From assembly GCA_032164245.1 (NCBI GenBank), contig JAVMKO010000003.1, positions 30,007,390 to 30,071,389 on the forward strand: a DNA stretch of 64,000 nt. The letters run 5' to 3'. The notes under the pieces are model-generated. The model saw nothing but the letters and a program-made list of their open reading frames with translations. It had not been told where the DNA came from and made no database searches. Source of the stretch: Sternotherus odoratus (lineage: Eukaryota > Chordata > Testudines > Kinosternidae). Below are positions 20,761 through 32,043 of this stretch, piece after piece. Position numbers and translations under genes: made by a program. The stretch's first letter is position 1. Each line of letters opens with the position of its first letter.

Positions 20761-23700
20761 ACTCAGAATTTTTGATTGTTTAAATATCATCATGACTTAT
20801 TCAAGGTTATGTGTTTTCTCATTTCCACAAATTCTCATGACAGTGAGTTAATTATGATACTGGGAAAATAACCTATGAAGTAATGTAGTACCCAGGACAT
20901 GTGTGTAGGCCTTTTCCTAATAATCATTTGCTGACAAAAGCTGCTTTAAACATCTCTTGCCAATGGTAACTTTTTTTATGTTTGTTCACCTAAAGTCACT
21001 CAGGCCTGAATTCAGATAGAGCCTGTGACATTAGAGCTGTGACATTAGATCTGCTAAATCCCCAACCATTTATTTTGAACACCAGCAAAAAAATCCCTAT
21101 TTTTCACTTGCATTATTCTAAAAAAGGATTTTTATTCCAATTAAAAAATAAAATAACCTGAAGCAGACACCAAGCATGTACAATCTGAGTCTGGATAATT
21201 AGTTTATCTAATTCATAAGCAATTGAAAATAGGGAGAGGATTATAATGAGGCAACCGTAATATAGATGTGGCTGCAATGCTTTCATATATCTACACACAA
21301 ACACACATATATGTACATATGATAAATGAATACGGTTATAATGTACTCTTCTTAACAAACAGATTAATATTGTATGTCTTGTGGAATTATTATATTTTAA
21401 AAAATCTCATATTAATTGTCCTTGGTCTATGTCAATAGTTTGGGCTTGAGGTCCCTCTCTAGTCTTGACTACTGCTTAGGGTTTTTCCTCATGGTTCATA
21501 GGGCTCTACCCTTCCCTTGGTCTGATCCTCTACCCAGTAGAATTAAACATTCAAGGTGATATACTCTGAGAAAAATGGATAAAAGTGTTCTGAGTTATCT
21601 AGGCTGCCTACGGTTAGGCAGTTAGCTACATATCGTGTTTATAATCTGATTTTGTGTTCAATCCTTCATGAAAGTATTTACTTTTCTATTCTTTTCTCCA
21701 AGATTAGTGTTTGAGAACACAGCGTATTTATCCAAGTGCTGAGCTAATCTAATTCTGAGCTCCTACATTAAAGTTAATTCATATTTTAAAAAGAGAAGCA
21801 AACATTGGAATTGTCTCTTACAATTACAGTTTCCAAATGTATTAGATAAGTAAACACATTTAGACAAAGCACATTACATTGAATCCTCCATTTATTTATT
21901 AGAAAAAGAATATTCTTGTGCTTGGAAAATTTCACTAACTCACAAAGTGCTCATATTTAGTCACTTTCAGAGAGAGTATTTTAAGCACTGATTTACTCCC
22001 TCCCCCACTCCCAAAATGAATGTGTATAAACAAATTCATGCATTCATATATCTTCTCCTTTACATCAGTGACATAACCTCTTATAAGAATGGCCTAATTC
22101 GACCCTCAACCTGGGCTACGGGAGAGTCGCAGACCTCTGAATCAGACCTTATGGTGAACACAGAGGGAAAGAATGCAAGCTCTGTGGCATGTTCCCTTTA
22201 CCACTTTGGAAGTCATTTGGCAGGTGCAGAGTGAAGGTCAAGCTCTGAAGCTTCTGAGGGAATTAATGGGGTTGGGGGAATGATTGTTCTCCCCAACAGT
22301 CCCCCCAGGAAATCCTAGTGACATTGACCCCCATTGATTCTGCTTTACCTCTTCTGGATTCCCTGACTGCACAAGGAAACCCTCCCTGATGTAAGGTGGG
22401 GCAGCAGCTGGTTGTGCCTCTGGTAACTGTTGCCCCCAGCAAACTCAGAAGGATGGAAGGGCTTAGAGATCAGTTTCTCAGTACTCCTCTGAGGTCCATG
22501 TAGGGAGTCAATTGATTATTTGAGTCAAGACTCCCCATAACAAAATATGAGGCATAAACTCAAAGTACAGACATATCTCTACTGGTATCTGGGATAAATG
22601 AAGCATTTATCTGAAAGAGAGAGGCATAAAAATGAGACTGCCATGATTATGGAGCTGGCAAAATTATATTTTATTTAGTCTCCATAATTTTGGGTAGGAA
22701 TGTGGTTATTTTCTCACTTAACAAAAGCATTGCTGTCTGCTCTAAGGAGGATTCATCTCTGCTACCATTGCTCAACTTACTGCTCAGTTTTTTGTTTAAG
22801 CCAAAGGTTAACTGGGCATCTTCTTATTTAATCCTTCAAAAGATTAAAAGAATCAGAAAGTGTGAATAAAGTGCAGAACTAACTGGCAGAGAGAGTAAAC
22901 AGGTATAAAACAAAGTCAGTTAAGGACTTTGAAAGGAAACATTATGCGTTAATGCTTAGCATCACTGAACTGCTAACTCCTGGGCACCAAAGGATTAACT
23001 AGCTTTTTTCTCACAGGAGAAATCTAGATTAAAGGTTTCATATGAGGCATTTTAAAGCACAGTTTACTGCCAGTACCAGCTAAATTGCACAAATAAGTCT
23101 TGCACCAGAAATGATATCTGTAGTCTGTGAGAAGAGAACTGCCTTGCAGCATGCATTTTAAAACAGGTGTTCATGAAATGTATTCATGGACACGGACATC
23201 CTCGATCACAGGTACCCAGGTACACTAAAGAAGTAGCACTATAAATTTACACACTTTACATGTAATTTATTCACGTGATCTCACATCTGATCTAAAATAA
23301 TCTCACATCTGATCTATTAACATGATAAAACTCACGTATAATTAGAATTTACCCATACAGGCACACAAACATTTTAATGTTTTATCCTTCTCTGTCAGCC
23401 CATTCCACCTCCTGTCATTTATTGCTGTCATTAATTGTGTCTTTTATGTAAATTTCAATTGTGGGCAGGAGTTATGTCTTTTCACTTGTTTGAAAAGCAC
23501 CTAACAAATCTGTGGGTGTTATATAATGTATAAAAATAATGTTGACATAGATATTCTCTTCTGAGTCTACTGCAGGAATTTCATTAAGAAAGCTACTATA
23601 TAGGGTACGTAATGTGAAGTGGATCACTGTCTGAATCACATCCATTATGTCTTTTGTATATTTTTCTCTGAACTGGTTGTGTAATAGAAAAATAGATAAA

Positions 23701-23850
23701 TAGAGTATAAGGGCTAAAGGTACCATTGGGATAATCTAATCTAACCTGCATAACATGGGTCATCTGCTGTTTAAATTAGAGCATATCTTTTAGAAAAAAA
23801 AATCCTATTTTAATTTAAAATTTCCAGTGATGAAGAACCTACCACAACCT
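20761..23850. other. Gene-free stretch
   Basis: Mostly unique AT-rich DNA. A small direct repeat (atctcacatctgatcta, twice) lies at 23278-23320. At 23475-23530 the phrase aaaagcacctaacaaatctg followed by tataatgtataaaaataatg resembles an L2/MIR-type 3' end. Nothing coding was found. Confidence 0.5.
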
Positions 23851-23858
23851 TTGATAAG

Positions 23859-25466
23859 AATCAGAGAGGTAGCCGTGTTAGTCTGGAATAGCAGAGGTAA
23901 CAAAGTCCTGTGGCACCTTAAAGACTAACTATAAAGTTTTGAAGCATAAGCTTTCGTGGGCTAATACCCACTTTGTCGGATGCAAGCAGTGGAAGTGTCC
24001 AGAGGCAGGTATAGAAAAGTAGGCAAGAACCAGGTGGGAGGTAAAAAGGTTAGTCCAATTAGGCTGAACCAGCTTGTTATCTCCGATCAGGGAGGGTGGG
24101 TTATTCTTCTAGCATTTGAATGGAGATGTGAACATGGAGAGAGGAGAAACTATTTCTGTAATTAGCAAGCCATTGTAGGTCTTTGTTCAATCCGAGATTG
24201 TTTGTGTTGAATTTGCAAATGAATTGTAGCTCTGCAGTTTCCCTTTGCAGTCTGGACTTGAAGTTTTTTTGCTGCAGTATGGTGACTTTTAAATCTGTAA
24301 TTGTGTGTCCAGGCAGGTTGAAGTGTTCTCCTACAGGTTTTTGTATATTGCCATTCCTAATATCTGATTTGTGTGCATTTATCCTTTTTCATAGGGACTG
24401 TCCAGTTTGGCCGATGTACATAGCAGAGGGACACTGGTGGCATATAATGGCATATATGACATTGGTTTATGTGCAGGTAAATGAACCAGTGATGGTATGG
24501 TTGATGTGGTTAGGTCCTGTGATGGTGTTGCTGGTGTAGATATGTGGGAAGAGTTGGCATCGAGGTTTGTTGCATGGATTGGTTCCTGAGTTGGAGTTAT
24601 TGTGGTGCAGTGTGCTGTTGCTGGTGAGAATTTGTTTAAGGTTGGCAGGTTGTCTGTGTGCCAGGACTGGCCTTCCTCCCAAGGCCCGTGAAAGTGAGGG
24701 ATTATTGTCCAGGATGGGTTGTAGGTCACTGATGATGCATTGCAGAGGTTTTAACTGAGGACTGTAGGTGATGGCCAGTGGTGTTCTGTTGTTTTCTTTC
24801 TTGGGCTTGTCTTGCAGCAGCAGGCTTTCTTGGGCTTGTCTGGGTACACGTCTGGCTCTGTTGATCTGTGTCCTTATTTCCTTGTGCGGGTATTGTAGTT
24901 TTGAGAAAGCTTGGTGAAGATCTCGTAGGTGTTGGTCTCTGTCTGAGGGGTTGGAGCAAATCCGATTGTACCTCAGTGCTTGGCTGTGTAGACAATGGAT
25001 CGTGTGGTATGTCCGGGATGGAAGCTGGTGGCATGAAGGTAGGTATAGCGGTCGGTAGGTTTTCGGTATAGGGTAGTGTCGATGTGGCCGTCATTAATTT
25101 GCACTGTGGTGTCTAGGAAGTGGACTTCCTGTGTGGACTGGTCTAGACTGAGGTGGATGTTGGGGTGGAAGCTGTTGAAGTCATGGTGGAATTGGCTTGC
25201 TAATTACAGAAATAGTTTCTCCTCTCTCCATGTTCACCCCCCCCATTCAAATGCTAGAAGAATAACCCACCCTCCCTGATCGGAGATAACAAGCTGGTTC
25301 AGCCTAATTGGACTAACCTTTTTACCTCCCACCTGGTTCTTGCCTACTTTTCTATACCTGCCTCTGGACACTTCCACTGCTTGCATCCGACGAAGTGGGT
25401 ATTAGCCCACGAAAGCTTAAGCTTCAAAACTTTATAGTTAGTCTTTAAGGTGCCACAGGACTTTGT
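23859..25466 (-). mobile_element. Penelope-like retroelement with 272-bp inverted arms and 13-bp TSD
   Basis: The exact 13-bp sequence aacctttgataag flanks the unit (23846-23858 and 25467-25479), so the whole 1.6 kb inserted as one piece. The core (24171-25194, minus strand) reads the C-terminal part of a Penelope-type RT: FHPNIHLSLDQS, then EVHFLDTTVQINDGHIDTTL, then YRKPTDRYTYLHATSFHPGH. It is followed by a GIY-YIG endonuclease module with a MYIGQTGQS-like core and a KRINAHKSDI-like segment. The sequence 23899-24170 is the inverted copy of 25195-25466, giving about 272-bp arms. Frameshifts and stops show it is dead. Orientation is that of the RT. Confidence 0.85.
24183..24480 (-). pseudogene. 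GIY-YIG endonuclease relic of the Penelope-like element
   Basis: On the minus strand, MPLYATSVPLLCTSAKLDSPYEK and the neighbouring frame match the domain around the tyrosine motif (pattern CPSAMYIGQTGQSLRKR), followed by an NGNIQKPVGEHFNLPGH-like stretch. In Penelope elements this domain nicks the target. Frameshifts break it here. Confidence 0.75.
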
Positions 25467-25480
25467 AACCTTTGATAAGT

Positions 25481-25930
25481 TTACATTTGTTTTACTCTGC
25501 TCTTGACACCTGATCATCATTTGTGGGTTTTAGTTGGTTTATAACTTTATTTACATATGGTTTGGTGTGATATAAGGTGGCAGATATTGGCTGAAGATTT
25601 TCAAGTGGCTGAGTGAATACATTGTTAGGGTCTCTTATATTTGAGATTTCTTTGCTGATGATTTTTGAGAAGTCATTTTGATTTTGTAAATTATGACCAT
25701 TGATTTGAACATTATGTGCTGGTGATACAGGATTAGCATAGAGTGTTCCTGCAAGGTGCCTTCTCTCTAGCAGTATGATTAGTGAGGTTTTAGTTTGCAT
25801 AAAGGCATTTTGTGTTGGTCTTTTTACAGCCATTATTGTGCCCTCTGTTCATATTAAAAACGCTTACCTACCTTATAGGAATTGCTTCTTTGTGATGTTC
25901 TCAGTGTGGATTCCACTGTAGGTGCACAAG
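25481..25930. other. Gene-free stretch, nothing recognised
   Basis: A 113-codon minus-strand frame (25833 to 25492) has no family signature that I recognise. It is left unnamed. Confidence 0.45.
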
Positions 25931-26180
25931 GAATCACAGGACTCGAAGGGACCTCAAGAGTTCATCTAGTCCGGTCCCCTGCACTCATGGCAGGACTAAG
26001 TATTATCTAGACCAGCGCTGACAGGTGTTTGTCTAACTTACTCTTAAAAATCTTCCATGATAGAGATTCCACAACCTCCTTAGGCAATTTATTCCAGTGC
26101 TTAACCATCCTGATAGTTAGGAAGTTTTTCCTATCATTTTTGAATTTTAGTCCTATCCTCCAAAGCACTTGCAACCCCTC
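25931..26180 (-). mobile_element. CR1 LINE 3' end, antisense
   Basis: The sequence starts gaatcacaggactcgaaggg, acctcaagagttcatctagt, and goes on to ttccacaacctccttaggca and agtgcttaaccatcctgata. This is the reverse complement of the CR1 RT C-terminus and 3' UTR. Truncated. Confidence 0.85.
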
Positions 26181-26299
26181 CCAGCTTGATATTGTCTGCA
26201 GACTTTATAAGTGTATTCTCTATGCCATTATCTGTGAAGTACATTCTAGCCCATGAAAGCTTATGACATTATCTAAATCATTGATGAATCATAGGACCG

Positions 26300-26995
26300 A
26301 ATCACATCAGCCATATCATTAGGGGCTTGTTCACCTGCACATCTACCAATGTGATATATGCCATCATGTGCCAGTAATGCCCCCTGCCATGTACATTGGT
26401 CAAACTGGATAGTCTCTACGCAAAAGAATAAATGGACACAAATCTGACATCAGGAATCATAACATTCAAAAACCAGTAGGAGAACACTTCAGTCTTTCAG
26501 GTCACTCAGTAACAGACTTAAAAATGGCAATTCTTCAACAACAAAAAATTCAAAACCAGACTCCAACGAGAAACTGTTGAACTGGAATTAGTTTGCAAAC
26601 TGGACACCATTAAATTAAGCTTGAATAGAGACTGAGAGTTGCTGGGTCATTACACAAATTGAATCTATTTCCCCATGTTTGCAATCTATTTCCCCCATGT
26701 TAAGTATTCCCCTACTGTTACTCACACCTTCTTGCCAACTGTTTGAAATGGGCCATCCTGTTTATCACTGCAAAAGCTTTTTTTCCTCCTGTTGATAATA
26801 GTTCACCTTAATTGATTAAGCCACTTAAAGTTGGTATGGCAACCTTCACTTTTCATGTTCTCTGTATATTTAGATCTAGATATATAGATATATATACAGA
26901 GATCTTCCTACTGTATGTTTCACTCTAAGGTGCCAAAAGGACACCTTATTTTTTGCTGATACAGACTAACACAGCTACCACTCTGAAACCTGTTC
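26300..26995 (+). pseudogene. Penelope-like element relic: GIY-YIG domain and 3' end
   Basis: On the + strand the order is a CTSTNVIYAIMCQ-like lead-in, MYIGQTG (near 26390), RINGHKSDIRNHNIQKPVGEH and LQRETVELELVCKLDT. After a decayed spacer comes the family 3' end at 26930-26995 (taaggtgccaaaaggac, gctgatacagactaacacag). A stop replaces a residue just after QTG. The left side near 26236 also carries a fragment of the cccatgaaagcttatg end, which suggests a partial fold-back. No target duplication was found. Confidence 0.75.
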
Positions 26996-27356
26996 ATTGT
27001 GGTGATTACTATCCTATCTCTCTGCTGAACACAGAATATAAAATTCTGATAAAGATTCTCACTTCACACTTAAAAAACATTGCTCCATTGATCATTCATG
27101 AGGACTAGGTAGCTTTTATTTATGGCAGATTAGTGGCAGACGAAACTCAGAAGGCATTCCACTTAAGCCACCAGACACAAAAAATAGATGTGTCAGCTGC
27201 TATCCTATCATTAGATGTGGAAAAGGCCTTCCATGAAATGGAATGGCCATACATACAAGCGATGCTGAGAAAATTAGAGTTTAGATCTAAATTTCTGACC
27301 TGGATTAGATTATTTACAAATCATCCCTTGCCTCTATTCTGACAAATGGTGTTATC

Positions 27357-28362
27357 TCCCCGAGATGGGGTGGGGAAGTCCCCATCACTGTTCCCTCTAA
27401 GCTGTGTGGGTGTGCACGTGCACACAGATCCTAAACCCCGCACACACAGCGAAACACTGCGTGCACAAAAATTTGCCCAGAAGAATTTTTTTGCGCACAT
27501 GGCCTGTCAAAAATTAGAGGGAACATTGGTCCCCATCCAGTGCAGGGTGAATTCACCCATTTATCAAGCTGCCTTCTGCCTCTAGGCAGTAAGGCCATAG
27601 GGTTTAAGTCAACCAATTGGCTGTTTGTTGTAAGGCTGTGCAGCCTAGGAGTCAGGGTCCGTAGCAAACCCCTGACTCCCCAGGCTGTAAAGCCTAGCAG
27701 ACAGAGACACTAGGATTACCCTGACTCTCAGGGCAGTGATGCCTAACAGACAGAGTCAACAGGTTCGCCCTGGTGCACAGGGCAGTTAGGCTTAGTGGCC
27801 AGAGACAACAAGGTTGGGCTGTCCCAAGGGGTGTGGTGGCCAGAGAAGGGAGAATCAGGCCCTCCGTGCTCTATCAGGTCTCAGCCCAGGGCCCTGGTAG
27901 TGACAAGTAGGCTCACCACTTACTCAATAAGGATCCACCTGAATCACACTGACCGCTGTGGGCACAATAGTTAGTTCCTCCCTGGGCTACTTCCTCCTTG
28001 CGCTACTTCTTACCGTGATCCTGCAGTCCTGGTCTAGGCATCTTCGGGGTCTCTGGTCTCCCTGGGTTGTGCTGATCTTGGATGCTCTGATCTCTGAGTG
28101 GCATCCTCAGGTACCTGGGCGTCTGTTTGAGTGTTGATGTCTCTGGATCCTGCAGTCTGGGGTTCCAGAAGCTCCCAGGCTGGAACCTGCAGACTGTGTT
28201 CTCCTCTCCAGCAGCTAGCCCACACTGAGCTTGGCTGCTCCCTCTTATACTGGTGCTACACTTCGAGCATGCTCAGTAGGGACACGTGGGCGTGGCTTCC
28301 TCAGCCCACATTGAGGAGTTAACTCTTCCCTGTTCAGTTCAGAGAGAGTGCACCCCATCACA
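27357..28362 (-). mobile_element. LTR-like insertion within the LINE relic
   Basis: The block separates adjacent RT motifs of the LINE, so it must be an insertion. Its right end (caccccatcaca) read on the minus strand starts TGTGATGGGGTG, an LTR-like start. Interior segments repeat ggctgtaaagcctagcagac and gcagtgatgcctaacagac. A clean target duplication was not found. A hAT MITE (27386-27528) is nested in its left side. Confidence 0.5.
27386..27528. mobile_element. hAT MITE, 143 bp, perfect 8-bp TSD
   Basis: The ends cactgttccctctaagc and ttagagggaacattg are inverted repeats. The flanks are identical gtccccat (27378-27385 and 27529-27536). No coding content. It sits inside other repeats, so it is one of the youngest layers here. 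Confidence 0.85.
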
Positions 28363-28521
28363 CTCCACCAATTTTCAGTTAAATTAAGGAGAATGTCAGG
28401 GATGCCTTCTGTCGCCTCTAGAGTTATATACCCATGGAACCACTAGCAGCATATATCAACAGAGATCCTCCATTAAAGGAATTACCACCTGGGATAAAGA
28501 GTACAAGATTAGACTATATAC

Positions 28522-28707
28522 CAGTGGTTGTGGACCGTAGGTGGTCCATCAGGGTAATCCCTGGTGGGCTGCCAGACAGTTTGTTTACATTTGCACAGTC
28601 ACCCACAGTTCCCATTGTGCAAATGTAAACAAACTATCTAATGGCCCGCTGGGTGATTACCCTGGCAGGCTGCGTATGGCCTGTGGGCTGCAGATTATCC
28701 AACACTG
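28522..28707. mobile_element. hAT-like MITE inside the LINE relic
   Basis: The ends cagtggttgtggacc and a reverse-complementary ttatccaacactg are hAT-type. The interior is palindromic (tttgtttacatttgcac with gtgcaaatgtaaacaaac). Flanks ctatatac and ctatactg are only partly alike. It interrupts the RT just before its Y-M-D-D motif. Confidence 0.7.
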
Positions 28708-29200
28708 CTATACTGTATATGGATGATAGTCTGCTCACTCTCAAAAATCCTTCCCTTTCAATTTCATCACTACTATCTGCAGTGAACTATTTCAGTAAAA
28801 TATCAAGATTTCAGATAACCTCTAACAAGTCTTAAGTGGTGTATTTCTGGTAGACAAAATCCATCTGAAATATAATCATTCTCCTTTCATTCATGTAAAA
28901 AGATAACCTACTTAGGCATCAGGATATGCTCTGACTTATCAAAGATCGTATCTGCAAACATGGATATCAGACTCAGAAGTGGAAAAAGACATAGAGACAT
29001 AGCATTCACTACCAATATGTTTGTTAGGAAGGCAAAAGCTATTAAAATGAATGTCAATCCAAAATTAATGTTTATGTTTAGCTAAATTCCACTTAAACTT
29101 CCTGCTTCAATTTTCACAAGAATAAATAGAGTTGTACAACAATTCTTATGGAATATGAAGACACCATAGATATTCTACAAGATACTAAAGAAATCATGGC

Positions 29201-30149
29201 CCAGTGGTGGGGGATGGGCTGGGATTATATCTGGGATTATATCTGATTTGTATTTATATCACCTGGTTTTTCAAGTAAGAGTTTTAATAAAATGGTTCTG
29301 TTCCACCCAACTCTTCCCAAATCCTAATGTGGTTTGAGATTGAAGACAAATTAGTTAACCCCTTTGGCTCTCTCTCTCTCTCTCTCTGAACTACAATTTT
29401 TAAAATTGTTGCCTGTGACTATAGGATAAAGCACATTATTAATCTCTTCTTGGAGTGTTTTTCAGAAAATCAGGTTCTTTACTACTTCTAATTTCACAAA
29501 CTATCCTTCCGAGCCAATCTGGAACAATCTCTGATTGACCTTCACTAATAGCTCAAAATCCACTTGGCTAAACAAGTTACCAAATGGACAACTTTAGCCC
29601 CCTTCACATATCTCCGTGATAAACACCAAATACCAATAGAACAAGGTCCTTTCTACAATAATCTCTGACTCAAAATTATAAAGGAGCTGGGAAATTTTTG
29701 GCAAGCCACAGATAAGATTCCACTTGAAGGGCACCTTAAAAAGTATGCTAGCCAAAAGAATTTTATGGGTAGCACATACAAATGTCTGAACTCCTTGATT
29801 TATCCTGTCAACTATACCATAAAATAAAAATGAAGGAAAGAGCTAAACATCTCCATTTCATCTGATAGGTGACATAATATCTGACACAATATACATGGAC
29901 AATCCAGTACTTTGTTTTTCAGAACAAAATTCTAAATAGATATTATTGGACTCCCGCGTGATTAAATCTGGATTCACACCACATGGTAAATGTTGGAAAT
30001 GTGACAGTTCCAAAGCAAATCCATCATATATAGTCTGTGAAAGTTAAAGTGTATCCACATTTTGGAAGGAAGTGTGTAGTACTCTGTCCAAGGCAACTGG
30101 AGTAGTGGTTTCCTCTACATCAAGTCTCTGTGTTTTGGGCATTCTAAAA
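29201..30149. other. Gene-free stretch, possible LINE remnant
   Basis: AT-rich, with a short (CT)n run at 29369-29388. It may include more decayed 3' sequence of the LINE relic (kept motifs were not seen). Confidence 0.4.
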
Positions 30150-30559
30150 TAGTGATTCTCAAAGGGTCCTTAAGGATTGCACAGGGGATCCACAAAACAT
30201 TATGGAAAAAATTAAAAAATAACCTCACCACATGTCTGCATTGCTTAACTATTAAAACCAACAAATCTACTATTTTTGTTTACACGATATATTCCATCGT
30301 GCATGAACAACACCATAATACATTGTATAACCGTCAACATAAAAAATCTCATTGCTTTGCAACAGCAAATGAGAAGTGGGATCCATTTTTATTTGTTTGT
30401 TTTTTGATGACTAAGATGTCTTTGGTGGGTAGAAATGGGACATATTTTTACAGTGTGTGAGCAAATTACATTGAAAACGGATAAGTTTGTAAAATGTCTT
30501 CATACTAATATGGCTAGTTGTGCTGAAGCTAGGGACAATGCAGAGTCATATAATAAGAA

Positions 30560-31600
30560 ACAGATGAAGAACAGAAAGTTTGACAAAAGTTGTATTGATT
30601 TTGGTTTTATAGAATTTAGTGATGGATGACCGCAATGCATTGTATGCTTACATATCTTATCAAATGAAGCAATGAAACTTGCAAAGTTGAAATGACACCT
30701 CACAACAAGGCACCTGTAGTATAAAGTTAAATCCAGAAACTTTTTCAACAAAAGAAAAAATACAATTGACAGAAAACTCAAATGATAATCATAACATTGG
30801 TTCCAAATAAGGCTCTAAAACCATCTCTCTTAACTGCGCTTTGAATTGCAAAGAATAAAAAATCCCATACCACTGGAGAAAAAATGATTCTTTCAGCTTC
30901 TGTAAAATGTATGAAGTAATCATAAGTGAAGAAATGTAATGCCATGTAACTTTCTAATGACGTAGTTGATAGGAGAATTGAAGAGCTTTCAAATGATGCA
31001 AAATGCCAACTAACTGAAAGACTATGTACATGTGAAGAGTTTGCAATTCAGCTTGATCAGACAACTGATGTTGGTAACACAGCACAATTATTAGTTCTTG
31101 CTCATTATGTTTGCTTGGGGGAAATTTTAGAAGATTTTCTATTTTTGTCAGAAGTTACCAGAATGGGCAACAGGTCAGGAAATATTCAAATGATTGGACA
31201 ATTTCGTGAAAACTGCTACCTACAGAATTCCTGGATACTACTAGCATGACAATTGACTGTGTGAGAGATATCATCATTGCTCACCTTTCAACTTTGGTAT
31301 TTCAGTGTTTATTGTAATGATATAAATATGTAGGAATAAGACTGGGTTCAGGATCGAGTCTCAATTTTTGCCATGTCATCTTGCCATTTGAGTGGAAAAG
31401 CAAAACAGGAGTTGCTCGAACTATCGTGTGACCACACACTAAAAATTAAGTTTCAGGAAGAGACACTTTGCCAGTGTTGGACAACTGTTGCTGCAAGAGT
31501 ACAGTTTTAGTTACAGAAGCAATGAAAGTGTTGCTACCTTTTCCACAACATATCTATGTGAAGAAACATCATTCTCTATGAAGACAAAGTTTGGGTCCTG
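30560..31600 (+). pseudogene. hAT transposase relic with BED zinc finger
   Basis: The + strand reads RKFDKSCIDFGFIEFSDG, then after a stop QCIVCLHILSNEAMKLAKLK and a TRHL-like tail. This is the BED-finger start (C-X2-C ... H-X4-H) of ZBED5/SCAND3-type hAT proteins. Further on come RRIEELSNDAKCQLTERL and FAIQLDQTTDVGNTAQLLVL with HYV, matching the catalytic-domain start (LDESTD is the hAT signature). Stops and frameshifts are dense. It resembles the domesticated family but has no intact frame. Confidence 0.75.
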
Positions 31601-31758
31601 ACTGGAAATGGGGAATGATCTACAAGTTTGCTTGTCAACCATCACACCAACAATAGACAGACTCTGCAGTACTAAGCAGGTACACCCATCTCACTAATAT
31701 CTATAAATATTCATACTTTTTTTGAGAATTGCTAACAGGAAGTACACATATACTTTTG

Positions 31759-31946
31759 GGCATACGCTTTTGTGGGTTAAAAACTCACTTCTTCATATGC
31801 ATCCCACTTTTTCAGATGCATCTGAAGAAGTGGTTTTTTAACCCATGAAAGCTTATACCTAAATAAAACTGTTAGTCTTTAAAGATGCCACCGACTCCTT
31901 GTTGTTTTTGTGGATACAGACTAATATGACTACCCCTTGATACTGG
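31759..31946 (+). mobile_element. Penelope-like fold-back with 13-bp TSD
   Basis: Both arms carry the family end: acgcttttgtgggttaaaa on the left and ttttttaacccatgaaagct on the right, with the 3' end gccaccgactccttgttg and gatacagactaatatgac. The 13-bp acatatacttttg flanks it exactly (31746-31758 and 31947-31959). It is nested inside the hAT relic. Confidence 0.8.
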
Positions 31947-32043
31947 ACATATACTTTTGTCAATCAGTTTCTCAGCTGGGAGTCCATGATTAACAGTTCA
32001 TTTGAAAAGGGATTCATGAACAAAAAAAGTTTGAGAACCTCTG

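Larger units (their letters stand above)
27000..29200 (+). pseudogene. L1/Tx1-like LINE reverse-transcriptase relic, broken by insertions
   Basis: In + strand order: YYPISLLNTEYKILIKIL (family RPISLLNTDYKI), a HEDQVAFIYGR-like segment, AAILSLDVEKAFHEMEWPYI (motif A, SLDAEKAFDRVEW), and an ILTNGVIS-like segment at 27330-27356. It resumes at 28370 with a G..QGCPS-like motif B (family GTRQGCPLSP) and MEPLAAYINRDPPLKELPPGI. After a second insertion comes LYMDDSLLTLKNPS (catalytic Y-x-D-D) and KITYLGIRI-like. Stops and frameshifts are frequent. The 27357-28362 and 28522-28707 segments are later insertions. Confidence 0.8.
30150..32043 (+). mobile_element. Decayed hAT (Charlie/Buster-like) transposon
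   Basis: Inverted ends tagtgattctcaaag (30150) and agtttgagaacctctg (to 32043) match the CAGNGGTTCTCAAACTTT termini of this hAT group. Between them lies the transposase relic described separately and a nested Penelope-like copy. Flanking 8-mers do not match well, so the duplication has eroded or the ends are off by a few bases. Confidence 0.7.
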
